Below are positions 37,190 through 45,820 of a DNA stretch of 56,664 nt, piece after piece. Location: assembly GCA_946478985.1 (NCBI GenBank), contig CAMLDZ010000007.1:1-56664 (forward strand). The letters are read 5' to 3'. A model generated the notes under the pieces. The model saw only the letters and a list, made by a program, of their open reading frames with translations, was not told the DNA's origin and did no database searches. The DNA is from an uncultured Solimonas sp. Its GTDB lineage: Bacteria > Pseudomonadota > Gammaproteobacteria > Nevskiales > Nevskiaceae. The position numbers and the translations under genes are program-made. Each line of letters opens with the position of its first letter. The first letter of the stretch is position 1.

Positions 37190-37966
37190 ATGAGCGACCA
37201 GAAGACGGTGCCCGGGAAGCAGGAGCCGCTGCGGATCGATCAGCCGATCCGGGCCTGGAGCGTGCTGCGGCCACAGCCGGCCAATGATGCGCTCGGCGAG
37301 GCGGCAGACCTCGATCCGCTGCGCCTGCGCATCGATCGCCGTGACGAAGGCAGCTGGGAATCGGTGACGACGAAGATCCAGCTGACCTCGGCCAACGGCA
37401 GCAAGAAGCTTTATTTCGTGATCGGCTTCGGCGTGGTCTGCGGGCGGCGCAAGGGCGAGCGGGTCTGCATCGAGCGGCCGCTGGAGTTCTTCGTGCCGGC
37501 CGGACAGACCGCCGCCGAGCATCAATGGGTATCGGCGACGATGCGCACGCTGTCGCTGGCCGCGCGCGGCGGCTTCCTGGTCAAGGCCCTGGCCGACCTG
37601 CGCAAGGTGTCCTGGGATCGCGGTCCGGTCTGGTACGGCAAGAACAGCGCCGGCAAGGGCATGGTCCACGACTCCGAAGTCGCGGCGATCGCCTGGGCCA
37701 TCCAGCAGGAGCTGCAGCGGCGCGGCTTCCTCGATGCGCGCGGCGGGGAGCGCAGCGTCGATGAGCTGGCGGCGCGCTTCGAGCGCAGCCGTGCGCATCG
37801 GGAAAGCCTGGCGCTGCCGCTGAGCGAAGTCGGCGCGGCAGCGCCGCTGGAGCCGGCGCCGGTCGCCGCCATCGGCCGCTGTCCCGAGCCGCAGTGCGGC
37901 GGCGAGCTGGTGATGAAGGACGGTTGCCCGACCTGCCTGGACTGCGGCTACTCCAAGTGCGGCTGA
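37190..37966 (+). CDS. Ribonucleotide reductase C-terminal part NrdJb (TSCPD/Zn-ribbon)
   Basis: A 258-residue protein matching the NrdJb half of split B12-dependent reductases. The central region carries a TSCPD-like domain, and the C-terminus ends with a zinc-ribbon or redox tail: RCPEPQCGGEL, then GCPTCLDCGYSKCG. The tail cysteines are expected to re-reduce the NrdJa active site. I favour ATG 37190 after GGGAGG; a GTG at 37184 overlapping the nrdJa stop is possible. Same operon as nrdJa, so the two parts are made together. Confidence 0.92.
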   Translation: MSDQKTVPGKQEPLRIDQPIRAWSVLRPQPANDALGEAADLDPLRLRIDRRDEGSWESVTTKIQLTSANGSKKLYFVIGFGVVCGRRKGERVCIERPLEFFVPAGQTAAEHQWVSATMRTLSLAARGGFLVKALADLRKVSWDRGPVWYGKNSAGKGMVHDSEVAAIAWAIQQELQRRGFLDARGGERSVDELAARFERSRAHRESLALPLSEVGAAAPLEPAPVAAIGRCPEPQCGGELVMKDGCPTCLDCGYSKCG

Positions 37967-38094
37967 GCCGCCGCCGGGTCGCGGCCGTCTGAGGCACCGC
38001 AGCGGTTTCACCCGCGCGCCGGCGCGCATACCATTGCCCGCCACAGCGCCGGGCGCCGCGGACGCGCCGGCGCCTCACGACAGCGGGGGAATGC

Positions 38095-39438
38095 ATGCAG
38101 AACCAGGATATCGCGTCGGGCACAGCAGCCGGCCCGAGCGAAGACAGCGTCTACGCCAGAATCAACCTGCGCATCGTGCCGGTGATCCTGTTCGCCTACG
38201 TGCTGGCGTTTCTCGACCGCATCAACGTCGGCTACGCGCAGCTGCAGATGAAGCAGGACCTCGGCTTCTCCGACGCGGTCTACGGGCTCGGCGCCGGCAT
38301 CTTCTTCGTCACCTATTTCATCTTCGAGGTGCCGAGCAATCTGCTGCTCGAGAAGATCGGCGCGCGCCTGAGCTTCCTGCGCATCATGGTGCTGTGGGGC
38401 TTGTGCTCGGCGGCGACGATGTTCGTGGTGGAGCCCTGGCATTTCTATACGATCCGTCTGCTGCTCGGAGTATTCGAGGCCGGCTTCTTTCCCGGCGTGA
38501 TTCTCTATCTGACCTACTGGTATCCAAGCCATCGCCGCGCGCGCGTCACCGGCCTGTTCATGTTCGGCGTGCCGGTCACCGGCATGCTCGGCGGGCCGAT
38601 CTCGGGAATGATCATGGGCGGCATGGACGGACTGCACGGCCTGCATGGCTGGCAGTGGGTGTTCCTGCTCGAAGGTGTTCCCACCGCCTTCGTCGGCGTG
38701 CTCGTCTACCTGCTGCTGTCGAACACGCCGGACGATGCCGGCTGGCTCAGTGCCGCCGAGAAAGGCGTGGTGCGCCGGGTGATGGACGCCGATCACCGCG
38801 GCGGCGCGCCCAGCGCGCATCACGGCAAGCTGCGTGCGGCGCTCGCCGATCCGCGCACCTTCGTGCTCGCCTTCATCTACTTCGCATGGGCCTGCGCGGT
38901 GTACAGCTTCACCTTCTGGCTGCCGACGATGATCAAGGAGCTGGGCGTGGCGTCGATGGCCAGCATCGGCTGGTACACGGTGGCACCGTACGCCTGCGGC
39001 GGCCTGGGCGTGCTGCTGCTGAGCTGGAGTTCGGACCGTTACATGGAGCGGCGCTGGCATGTTGCCGCGGCACTGGTGCTCGGCTCGCTGGCCTTGTACG
39101 CGACGACCTTTCTCGGACACGCCTTCTGGCCGACGATGCTGACGCTGTGCGTCGCCGCGTTCTTCATCTTCGGCGGTGTGGTGTTCTGGTCGATCCCGCC
39201 GACGTACCTGAGCAGGGAAGCGGCGGCGACCGGCATCGCCGTGATCAGCTCGCTCGGCGTGCTCGGCGGCTTTGCCAGCCCGTCCATCGTCGGCTACGTC
39301 AAATCGCTGACCGGCAGCATCGACATGGGTCTGGCGGTGATGACGGCCATCATCATCGCCGGCGGTGTCGTCACGCTGCTGGCGGTGCCGGCCAGCGCGG
39401 TGAGGGTCGGGGCGACGCGTGCCGACGGTGGACACTGA
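38095..39438 (+). CDS. MFS transporter, anion:cation symporter type
   Basis: A 447-residue, 12-helix major-facilitator protein. The start of the membrane part, FAYVLAFLDRINVGYAQLQM, and the loop FIFEVPSNLLLEKIGAR are typical of the ACS family, which imports organic anions such as aromatic acids, tartrate or glucarate. GGGGGA lies before the ATG. It is followed after a terminator by an acyl-CoA ligase and a crotonase gene, so an aromatic or fatty acid import role is possible; no substrate can be read from the sequence. Confidence 0.9.
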   Translation: MQNQDIASGTAAGPSEDSVYARINLRIVPVILFAYVLAFLDRINVGYAQLQMKQDLGFSDAVYGLGAGIFFVTYFIFEVPSNLLLEKIGARLSFLRIMVLWGLCSAATMFVVEPWHFYTIRLLLGVFEAGFFPGVILYLTYWYPSHRRARVTGLFMFGVPVTGMLGGPISGMIMGGMDGLHGLHGWQWVFLLEGVPTAFVGVLVYLLLSNTPDDAGWLSAAEKGVVRRVMDADHRGGAPSAHHGKLRAALADPRTFVLAFIYFAWACAVYSFTFWLPTMIKELGVASMASIGWYTVAPYACGGLGVLLLSWSSDRYMERRWHVAAALVLGSLALYATTFLGHAFWPTMLTLCVAAFFIFGGVVFWSIPPTYLSREAAATGIAVISSLGVLGGFASPSIVGYVKSLTGSIDMGLAVMTAIIIAGGVVTLLAVPASAVRVGATRADGGH

Positions 39439-39460
39439 AAGCCTGTTGAAAGACCCTGCG

Positions 39461-39486
39461 AAGCCCGGCGTCGACCGGGCCTTTTT
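39461..39486 (+). terminator. Terminator after the MFS gene
   Basis: Stem GCCCGG/CCGGGC (39463-39468 and 39475-39480) with a six-base loop, followed by CTTTTT. It lies 24 bases after the MFS stop and separates that gene from the acyl-CoA ligase unit. Confidence 0.75.
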
Positions 39487-39606
39487 GTGCGCTCGACGTC
39501 GACTTCGTCGTCTCCCGCACTTATCGTATGAATGCATACGAAGTCGCTCACGATCATCAGGGCGACCACCAACTATTCCTGTCTGCCGCTGCACGAGGAG
39601 AGAACG

Positions 39607-41163
39607 ATGAGCGTGACCGACATCAGCAGCTGCGATCCGACCGGCATGGCTGAGTGCCTGCGCCGGCGCGCCTTCCGCGGCCCCGAGCAGCCGGCGGTCA
39701 GCTTCGAAGGCCAGACCTGGACCTACGGCGAGCTGCAGCGGCGCGCCGAACAGCTGTCGGCCGAGCTGGTCGCCGGCGGCGTGCAGAAAGGTGATCGCGT
39801 CGGCTATCTCGGCTTCAACCATCCGCAGCAACTCGTCGCCTTGTTCGCCGCCGCGCGGCTGGGCGCGATGCTGGTGCCGCTCAACTACCGGCTCGCCAGC
39901 GCCGAGCTCAAGACCATCATCGACGACGCCGACGTGCACACGATGATCGTCGACGCGCACCACGCGCCATTGATCAACGCCGTGCGCGAGTCGCTGGGCT
40001 GTAAACGTTATCTGGCGATGGAAGCCGGCGCCGGTGCCGGCTGGGAAGACCTGACGACGGCACTGCAGACGCCGCGCGAGATCCCGCCGGCGGTAAACGG
40101 CGAGCCGGACGATCCGGTGCTGCTGATCTACACCTCCGGCACCACCGGGCGCCCCAAGGGCGCGATGCTCAGCAACCGCAACCTGTGGACCAACAATCTC
40201 AACTGGGTGCTGACCTCGGACTTCACGTCCAAGGACGTCTCGCTGTGTATGGCGCCGATGTTCCACGTCGGCGGCCTGTGCGTAGTGCTGTACCCCACGC
40301 TGTTCAGCGGTGGCCACGTGGTGCTGCAGCGCGGCTTCGACGCACTGGAGTTCATGCGCGACGTCGAGCGCTACAGGATCACCGTCAGCTTCGGCGTGCC
40401 GGCGATGATGCTGTTCATCAGCCAGCATGAGTATTTCGCCCAGGCGGATCTGTCCAGCCTGCGGCTGATCGTCGCCGGCGGTGCGCCGGTGCCGGAGCCG
40501 CTGCTGGACCTCTACGGCAAGCGCAACATCCCGGTCAGCCAGTGCTACGGCCTTACCGAGGCCACCGCCGGCCTGACCTTCCTGGAAACGCATCGCGCCA
40601 CCGCCAAGCTCGGCTCCTGCGGGCGTCCGGGCCTGTTCAACGAAGTGCGGCTGCGCGGCTTCGACGGCCAGATCATCACCGAGCCCAACGTGCCGGGCGA
40701 GATCTGCGCGCGCGGCGGCAATGTCATTCAGGGCTACTGGAGGCTGCCGGAAGTCAGCGCCGCGGCGCGCGACGAGGACGGCTGGTTCCGCACCGGCGAC
40801 GTCGCCTACTTCGACGCCGACGGCTTCTATTACATCTGTGATCGCGTCAAGGACATGATCATCAGCGGCGGCGAGAACATCTACCCGGCCGAAGTGGAGA
40901 GCGTGATCTACGCGCATCCGGCGGTGGCCGAGACCGCCGTCATCGGCGCGCCGGACGAGCGCTGGGGCGAGCGCGTGGTCGCCATCGTCGTGGCCAAGGC
41001 CGGCCAGCAGATCGATCTGGATACGCTGCGCGACTTCGTCGAGAAGAGCTTGGCGCGCTACAAGCTGCCGCGCGAGCTGCACCTGATCGATGCGATGCCG
41101 CGCAATCCCAACGGCAAGGTCGACAAGATCGCCCTGCGCAAGCGCTTCAACGCCTCGCGCTGA
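39607..41163 (+). CDS. Acyl-CoA synthetase (AMP-forming)
   Basis: A 518-residue adenylate-forming ligase. Motifs are YTSGTTGRPKGAM (ATP binding), CYGLTEAT, GWFRTGDVAYFD, DRVKDMIISGGENIYPAEVE, and the C-terminal NPNGKVDKIALR with its catalytic Lys. It makes acyl-CoA from a carboxylic acid, ATP and CoA; the size and sequence fit the fatty-acyl/aryl-acid group. GAGGAG precedes the ATG at 39607. The crotonase gene follows after 19 bases, so both act in one acid-degradation route. Confidence 0.93.
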   Translation: MSVTDISSCDPTGMAECLRRRAFRGPEQPAVSFEGQTWTYGELQRRAEQLSAELVAGGVQKGDRVGYLGFNHPQQLVALFAAARLGAMLVPLNYRLASAELKTIIDDADVHTMIVDAHHAPLINAVRESLGCKRYLAMEAGAGAGWEDLTTALQTPREIPPAVNGEPDDPVLLIYTSGTTGRPKGAMLSNRNLWTNNLNWVLTSDFTSKDVSLCMAPMFHVGGLCVVLYPTLFSGGHVVLQRGFDALEFMRDVERYRITVSFGVPAMMLFISQHEYFAQADLSSLRLIVAGGAPVPEPLLDLYGKRNIPVSQCYGLTEATAGLTFLETHRATAKLGSCGRPGLFNEVRLRGFDGQIITEPNVPGEICARGGNVIQGYWRLPEVSAAARDEDGWFRTGDVAYFDADGFYYICDRVKDMIISGGENIYPAEVESVIYAHPAVAETAVIGAPDERWGERVVAIVVAKAGQQIDLDTLRDFVEKSLARYKLPRELHLIDAMPRNPNGKVDKIALRKRFNASR

Positions 41164-41182
41164 TCAACTCCCAGGAGCATTC

Positions 41183-41971
41183 ATGAGTCAGCGAGCCATA
41201 CAGCTCGATGTCGTCGACGGCGTTGGCCACGTAACCCTCTGCCAGCCGGAACGCGGCAACCCCTTCGATCAGCGCTTCTGCTCGGAGCTGTGCGAAGTCG
41301 CCATCGAATGCGACGAAAACCCCGCGGTGCGTGCGGTGCTGATCCGTGCGCAGGGCCGCTATTTCAGCGTCGGCGCCGATCTCAAATGGCTCGGCACCGA
41401 TCAGGCGCTGCTGCCGCGTCGGCTCAAGCAGGCCACCGCCGATCTGCACATGGCGGTGTCGCGCTTCGCGCGCAGCGACGCGCCGGTGGTGATCGGCATC
41501 CATGCGCTGGCGACCGGCGGCTCGGTATCGCTGACGGCGATGGCGGATTTCGCGATCGCCGCGAAGTCCGCGAAGTTCTACGCGGCTTTCAGCGCGATCG
41601 GTTTCGTCAGCGATGGCGGCGGCACCTACTACTTGCCGCGCCGCGTCGGCACGCGCAAGGCGGCGGACTTCGTGCTGCTCAACGAGACCTGGAGCGCCGA
41701 CGAGGCTTTGCGTTACGGGCTGGTGTCGCGCGTGGTGGCGGATGAAGAGCTGGAGTCGGCCTCACTGGCGCTGGCCACGCAACTCGCGCAGGGGCCGACG
41801 CGCACCTATGGCGCGCTCAAGCGTCTGCTGCTGGACAGCGGCGACACGACGCTGGAAGCACAGCTGGAGCAGGAAGCGCGCGCGATCGCCAGCTGTGCAC
41901 GCACGGAAGATTCCTGGAATGCGATCCAGGCCGTGATCGGCAAGCGGAAGCCGCAGTTCAGCGGCCGCTGA
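41183..41971 (+). CDS. Enoyl-CoA hydratase/isomerase family protein
   Basis: A 262-residue crotonase. The oxyanion hole residues lie in YFSVGADLKWL and GIHALATGGSVSL. The first catalytic Glu of hydratases (in GGGCEL) is replaced by Val in TGGSVSL, and the second site reads GFVSDGGGTYYLPR with Asp. That pattern fits an isomerase or other crotonase reaction better than classic hydration. CAGGAG lies before the ATG. Co-transcribed with the acyl-CoA ligase. Confidence 0.9.
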   Translation: MSQRAIQLDVVDGVGHVTLCQPERGNPFDQRFCSELCEVAIECDENPAVRAVLIRAQGRYFSVGADLKWLGTDQALLPRRLKQATADLHMAVSRFARSDAPVVIGIHALATGGSVSLTAMADFAIAAKSAKFYAAFSAIGFVSDGGGTYYLPRRVGTRKAADFVLLNETWSADEALRYGLVSRVVADEELESASLALATQLAQGPTRTYGALKRLLLDSGDTTLEAQLEQEARAIASCARTEDSWNAIQAVIGKRKPQFSGR

Positions 41972-42039
41972 AGGTGGGCCGCTGCAGCGGCGGGCGGGCT
42001 ATTTGAATTGTGATGGCTCGTCGCCGCTGCTGCGCCGGA

Positions 42040-42381
42040 TTACAGCAGGGCGTCGTCGTTGACGGCGCGGACGCCTTCGGTGCGACGGGCGATCGCCACG
42101 GCTTCATAGATCTGCGGCACCAGGTCGACCTGGCCGCTCAGCCGCACCACGCCGTTGATCGTGCTCACCTCGATCGTCTGGCCACGCAGACGCTCGCTGG
42201 CCTGCAGGGCGGCGGCGACCCGCGCGGTGGTGGCGCGGTCCTGCTCGCTGATCGACTGCGGATTGACGACGACGGTATCGGCCTGCACGTGCACGGTGGG
42301 CAGGGTCGTCGCGGTCTCGGCCAGCGCCGCGCCCGGCAGCAACACCAAGCTGCCGAGAACCATCAGGGCTTTGTTTTTCAT
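42040..42381 (-). CDS. BON-domain periplasmic protein
   Basis: A 113-residue protein with a signal peptide (ending ALAE, residue 21) and one BON domain (about 48-113): RVAAALQASERLRGQTIEV, then the TINGVVRLSGQVDL core. BON domains bind phospholipid or support envelope stress tolerance, as in OsmY. AAGGAGAG precedes the ATG. It is alone on this strand and faces the crotonase gene. Confidence 0.92.
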   Translation of the reverse strand: MKNKALMVLGSLVLLPGAALAETATTLPTVHVQADTVVVNPQSISEQDRATTARVAAALQASERLRGQTIEVSTINGVVRLSGQVDLVPQIYEAVAIARRTEGVRAVNDDALL

Positions 42382-42510
42382 CAGACTCTCCTTCCAGTGG
42401 TGGCGCCGCGCGGAACGCGCGACGCCTGAAGCTTCGAGCCTGATTACGGGGCAGCGTTCCCTGTGGATGCGCTGAGCCGACGAACGCGCGGCGCGGCCGC
42501 AGCCGAACGC

Positions 42511-42828
42511 TCAGCCGAAGTGGCAGACGTAATGCACGGTCTGCGTGGTCTCTATTTCAAATGAGGAGTTGCCGGGCACCTCGAACGAGCTGCCGCCGGC
42601 ATAGTCGATCCAGCCGCTGCCGCCGGCAAGCTTGACGCGGCACTGGCCGTCGAGCAGCTCCATGATCTCCGGGGCGCCGGTGTTGAACGTCAGCGTCGAC
42701 GGCAGGATCACGCCGACCGACTTGCGCGTGCCGTCGGCCAGCACCACGGTGTGGCTGACGCACTTGCCGTCGAAATAGACGTTGGCCTTCTTGACGACGG
42801 ATACCTGGTCGAACTGTTCGGCGGCCAT
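42511..42828 (-). CDS. ppnP: Pyrimidine/purine nucleoside phosphorylase PpnP
   Basis: A 105-residue cupin of the PpnP (formerly DUF1255/YaiE) family, which cleaves nucleosides with phosphate. Recognisable parts are the [18 protein letters not shown] start, [19 protein letters not shown] and VPGNSSFEI. The start overlaps the rubredoxin stop (ATGA at 42828), so the two genes are co-translated, an unexpected pairing. It is slightly longer than the E. coli protein. Confidence 0.92.
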   Translation of the reverse strand: MAAEQFDQVSVVKKANVYFDGKCVSHTVVLADGTRKSVGVILPSTLTFNTGAPEIMELLDGQCRVKLAGGSGWIDYAGGSSFEVPGNSSFEIETTQTVHYVCHFG

Positions 42829-43001
42829 CAGTCTGCTTCCACCATGTCGAAATCCGCCTTGGACGCACCGCAATCCGGGCAGGTCCAGTCTTCCGGCACA
42901 TCTTGCCAACGCGTGCCTGCGGGGATGCCGTCCTCCGGAGCGCCGAGCGCTTCGTCGTAAACGTAATCGCAGATCAGGCAACGCCACTTCTTGAACGGCA
43001 T
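42828..43001 (-). CDS. Rubredoxin
   Basis: A 57-residue rubredoxin with the two iron-binding CxxC pairs, [12 protein letters not shown] and [10 protein letters not shown]. It carries electrons to AlkB from a reductase. I chose ATG 43001; the longer frame starts at a TTG. It lies downstream of alkB on the same strand, but a terminator (43024-43060) sits between them, so it may have its own promoter or depend on read-through. No rubredoxin reductase gene is in the window. Confidence 0.95.
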   Translation of the reverse strand: MPFKKWRCLICDYVYDEALGAPEDGIPAGTRWQDVPEDWTCPDCGASKADFDMVEAD

Positions 43002-43023
43002 GTCTTTACTCGTCTGGATAGGC

Positions 43024-43060
43024 AAAGAAAAAGGCGGCGCATCTTAGCCGATGCGTCGCC
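43024..43060 (-). terminator. Terminator between alkB and rubredoxin
   Basis: In the minus direction an 11-base stem (GGCGACGCATC with GATGCGCCGCC, one mismatch) around a six-base loop is followed by TTTTTCTTT. It lies 55 bases beyond the alkB stop and 23 bases before the rubredoxin ATG, so it should reduce rubredoxin transcription relative to alkB. Confidence 0.8.
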
Positions 43061-43114
43061 CCGGGCTAAAGCAGAGCTCGTGCCAATCCGGCGCAGATCC
43101 GCGGCGCGGCGCGC

Positions 43115-44287
43115 TCAGGCCGCCGGCGTGTTGGCCGGCGCCGGATAACGGGCCAGCACGGCTGCGCGCAGGTCCGGGCGGATATTGGCGCGGCTCATGT
43201 CGCCCCGGTAATGCGCCACCACGCGCGGGTTCATCACCCGGAACCACAGCGGCGGCAGGTAGGCCAGCAGGATCATGCCGGCGTAGCCGGACGGCAGCTG
43301 CGGGGCATCGGCGAAGTGGCGCAGGGCCTGGTAGGAGCGCGTTGGATTGGCGTGATGATCGGAATGGCGCTGCAGGTGGTACAGGAAAACATTGGTGACA
43401 ATGTGATTGCTGTTCCAGGAATGCTCCGGCCGGCAGCGCTCGTAGGAGCCGTCGGCACGCCGCGCGCGGCGCAGCCCGTAGTGTTCGAGATAGTTGACGA
43501 CCTCCAGCAGCGAGGCGCCGTAGAACGCCTGTGCCAGCAGGAATAACAGCACGATGGGGCCGAGCCAGACGGCCAGCGTGCCGAACAGCAGGACGGTGAT
43601 GGCCCAGGCTTGCAGGTTGTCGTTGCGCCATGACCAGACGCTGCGGCCCTGCCGCGCCAGGCGCTTGCGCTCCAGTTCCCAGGCCGAGCGCAGGCTGCCG
43701 AGCATGGTCCGCGGCAGGAAGGACCAGAAGCTTTCGCCGTAGCGTGAACTCGCCGGATCGTCCGGCGTCGCCACGCGGACGTGATGGCCGCGGTTGTGCT
43801 CGACGAAGAAATGGCCGTAGGCGACCGGCCCCAGCGCGAGCTTGGCCAGCCAGCGTTCGAGCCTGTCGGTCTTGTGCCCGAGTTCGTGCGCGGTATTGAT
43901 CGAGACGCCGGTGACGCCGCCGACCGAGATGATCAGGCCCAGCGCTTCATGCCAGGCCAGGTCGGTGGTCGCGAACAGCCAGGCCCCGACGATCAACGTG
44001 AGGTATTCCACCGGCACCGCCAGGTAGACCGCCCAGCGGTAATAGCGCTCCTTTTCCAGGGTCGCTACGCGTTCCTCCGGGGGATTGTTCTCGTCGGTCC
44101 CGATCAGCCAGTCGAATAAAGGGATCAGCAGATGGACGAGCAGCGGCGTCGTCCAGAAGAAGCCGGACCAGCCGGTCTGCCAGTGTGCGGCACAGCCGAG
44201 CAGCGGCAGGGCCATGACCAGTGCGCCGAGCGGCCACAGATAGCGCTTGCTGTCGCGCCAGGCCGGCGTGAGAGTGATCGTGGACAT
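43115..44287 (-). CDS. alkB: Alkane 1-monooxygenase AlkB
   Basis: A 390-residue membrane diiron hydroxylase that oxidises the end carbon of alkanes. The histidine boxes are HELGHK (134-139), EHNRGHH (163-169), NYLEHYGL (265-272) and LQRHSDHHAN (305-314), all complete. About six helices surround them. AGGAGAG precedes the ATG at 44287. Rubredoxin follows on the same strand after a terminator; no reductase or alkane regulator adjoins. A promoter-like site lies at 44343-44370. Confidence 0.96.
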   Translation of the reverse strand: MSTITLTPAWRDSKRYLWPLGALVMALPLLGCAAHWQTGWSGFFWTTPLLVHLLIPLFDWLIGTDENNPPEERVATLEKERYYRWAVYLAVPVEYLTLIVGAWLFATTDLAWHEALGLIISVGGVTGVSINTAHELGHKTDRLERWLAKLALGPVAYGHFFVEHNRGHHVRVATPDDPASSRYGESFWSFLPRTMLGSLRSAWELERKRLARQGRSVWSWRNDNLQAWAITVLLFGTLAVWLGPIVLLFLLAQAFYGASLLEVVNYLEHYGLRRARRADGSYERCRPEHSWNSNHIVTNVFLYHLQRHSDHHANPTRSYQALRHFADAPQLPSGYAGMILLAYLPPLWFRVMNPRVVAHYRGDMSRANIRPDLRAAVLARYPAPANTPAA

Positions 44288-44342
44288 CGGGTTCTCTCCT
44301 CTCGTGAAGCTGGATGCATCGGCGCTCTGCCGGTTAAGCGCA

Positions 44343-44370
44343 TAATTATCCGATCGTTTAATTGAGTCAA
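44343..44370 (-). promoter_or_regulatory. Candidate sigma-70 promoter for alkB
   Basis: Reading the minus strand, TTGACT (44365-44370) and TAATTA (44343-44348) are 16 bases apart, in a short AT-rich island unlike the surrounding GC-rich sequence, 56 bases before the alkB ATG. The -10 box is imperfect. Start site not shown. Confidence 0.4.
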
Positions 44371-44485
44371 AGGCCGCCCGGACAGTTCACGGTGGCGCGG
44401 CGGCCGAGGCGCGGCGTGGCGGCTGCGCAGGCGGTCAGGTGCTGCGGCTAGAATCGGCGGCCCCATTTCCATTGCGATATCGCCG

Positions 44486-45088
44486 ATGAAGCCGTCCCGC
44501 CCGTCCAGTCTTGGTCCGCTGCCCTCGCTGATCTTTTCGTCACGCTGGCTGCAGCTGCCGTTGTATCTGGGTCTGATCGCCGCGCAGGGCGTTTACGTGG
44601 TGCTGTTCGTCAAGGAGCTGTGGCACCTGATCCACGGCGCCTTCTCGATGCGCGAGCAGGAGGTCATGCTGATCGTGCTGGGCCTGATCGACGTGGTGAT
44701 GATCTCCAACCTGCTGGTGATGGTGATCGTCGGCGGTTACGAGACCTTCGTTTCGCGGCTGCGCCTGGAAAACCATCCGGACCAGCCGGAATGGCTCAGT
44801 CACGTCAACGCCTCGGTGCTCAAGGTCAAGCTGGCGCTGTCGATCATCGGCATCTCGTCGATCCATCTGCTGAAGACCTTCATCGAGGCCGGCCAGCTCG
44901 GGGCCTTGCCGAGTTGCGCCACGGTGGTCGAGGCCGGCATCAAGTGCAGCACCGCGACCGAGACCGGCGTGATGTGGCAGACCATCATCCACCTCGCCTT
45001 CATCATCTCGGCGATCGGCATTGCCTACACCGATCGCCTGATGGCCGGTGCCGGCGGCGCTCACGGCCACGACGAACTGCACGAGTAG
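44486..45088 (+). CDS. UPF0114 (YqhA-type) membrane protein
   Basis: A 200-residue inner-membrane protein of the UPF0114/TIGR00645 family, with four predicted helices. Typical segments are [15 protein letters not shown], the [12 protein letters not shown] loop and [20 protein letters not shown]. The function is unknown. It is divergent from alkB, 198 bases away. The HCCA-isomerase gene starts 22 bases downstream, so the two probably share a transcript. Confidence 0.92.
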   Translation: MKPSRPSSLGPLPSLIFSSRWLQLPLYLGLIAAQGVYVVLFVKELWHLIHGAFSMREQEVMLIVLGLIDVVMISNLLVMVIVGGYETFVSRLRLENHPDQPEWLSHVNASVLKVKLALSIIGISSIHLLKTFIEAGQLGALPSCATVVEAGIKCSTATETGVMWQTIIHLAFIISAIGIAYTDRLMAGAGGAHGHDELHE

Positions 45089-45110
45089 ACCCCGGCAGCA
45101 GGAGGCTGGC

Positions 45111-45731
45111 ATGCGCACGCTCGACTGGTACTTCGATTTCGTCTCGCCGTACGCCTACTTCGGTCTGCTGCGGCTGCGCGAGCTGGGTGAGGTCGAGCTG
45201 CGGCTGCGGCCGGTACTGTTCGCCGGGCTGCTGCAGCACACCGGCCAGAAGGGGCCGGCGGAGATTCCCGCCAAGCGGATCTGGACCTACCGCGCCTGCA
45301 CCTTCCATGCGATGCAGCACGGCATCGACTTCCGGCTGCCGGCCGGCCACCCGTTCAACCCGCTGCCGTATCTGCGCCTGGCGATCGCCGCCGGCCTTGG
45401 AGAAGCGGCGGTGCGGCGCATTTTCACGGCGATCTGGACCAGCGGTGCCGATCCGGCGGACCCGGCGCGCATCGCCGCGCTGGCCGAGGCGCTGCAGGTC
45501 GATCCCGCGCGGCTGGCGGCGCCGGAGATCAAGGACCAGCTGCGCGCCTCGACCGACGAGGCCATCGCTCATGGCGTATTCGGGGTGCCGACGCTGCGCA
45601 TCGACGGTGAGCTGTTCTGGGGTGCGGACGCGATCGACTTCGCCAAGGCCGTCCTTGCCGATCCGGCGCTGCTGCAGCACGAGGCGATGCAAGCCTGCGC
45701 CAGCCTGCCGGTCAGCGCTGCGCGACGCTGA
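45111..45731 (+). CDS. 2-hydroxychromene-2-carboxylate isomerase (DsbA/kappa-GST fold)
   Basis: A 206-residue thioredoxin-fold protein. It starts LDWYFDFVSPYAYFGLLRL, where the F-x-SPY motif with the active Ser replaces the CxxC of DsbA. It continues GVFGVPTLRIDGELFWGAD, as in HCCA isomerases. HCCA isomerase acts with glutathione in naphthalene breakdown, but members are widespread without that route, and no other naphthalene gene is present here. The true substrate is unknown. GGAGG precedes the ATG. Confidence 0.9.
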   Translation: MRTLDWYFDFVSPYAYFGLLRLRELGEVELRLRPVLFAGLLQHTGQKGPAEIPAKRIWTYRACTFHAMQHGIDFRLPAGHPFNPLPYLRLAIAAGLGEAAVRRIFTAIWTSGADPADPARIAALAEALQVDPARLAAPEIKDQLRASTDEAIAHGVFGVPTLRIDGELFWGADAIDFAKAVLADPALLQHEAMQACASLPVSAARR

Positions 45732-45820
45732 AGCGGCAGGCCCGGCGGCTTGATCGAATCGCCGCCGCGGCTGCGGTAGATTGCGCGTGTACCCACGCAT
45801 TTCGCGCAAGGAAAGCCAAC

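Noticed and set aside
38008..41082. 1024-residue minus-strand frame
   Set aside because: It is antisense to the MFS and acyl-CoA ligase genes, has His/Arg-rich composition typical of GC-rich shadow frames, and no motif.
41978..41991. Perfect 14-bp palindrome GCCGCTGCAGCGGC after the crotonase gene
   Set aside because: It lacks a T run, so I do not call a terminator; GC-rich palindromes of this size are expected by chance here.
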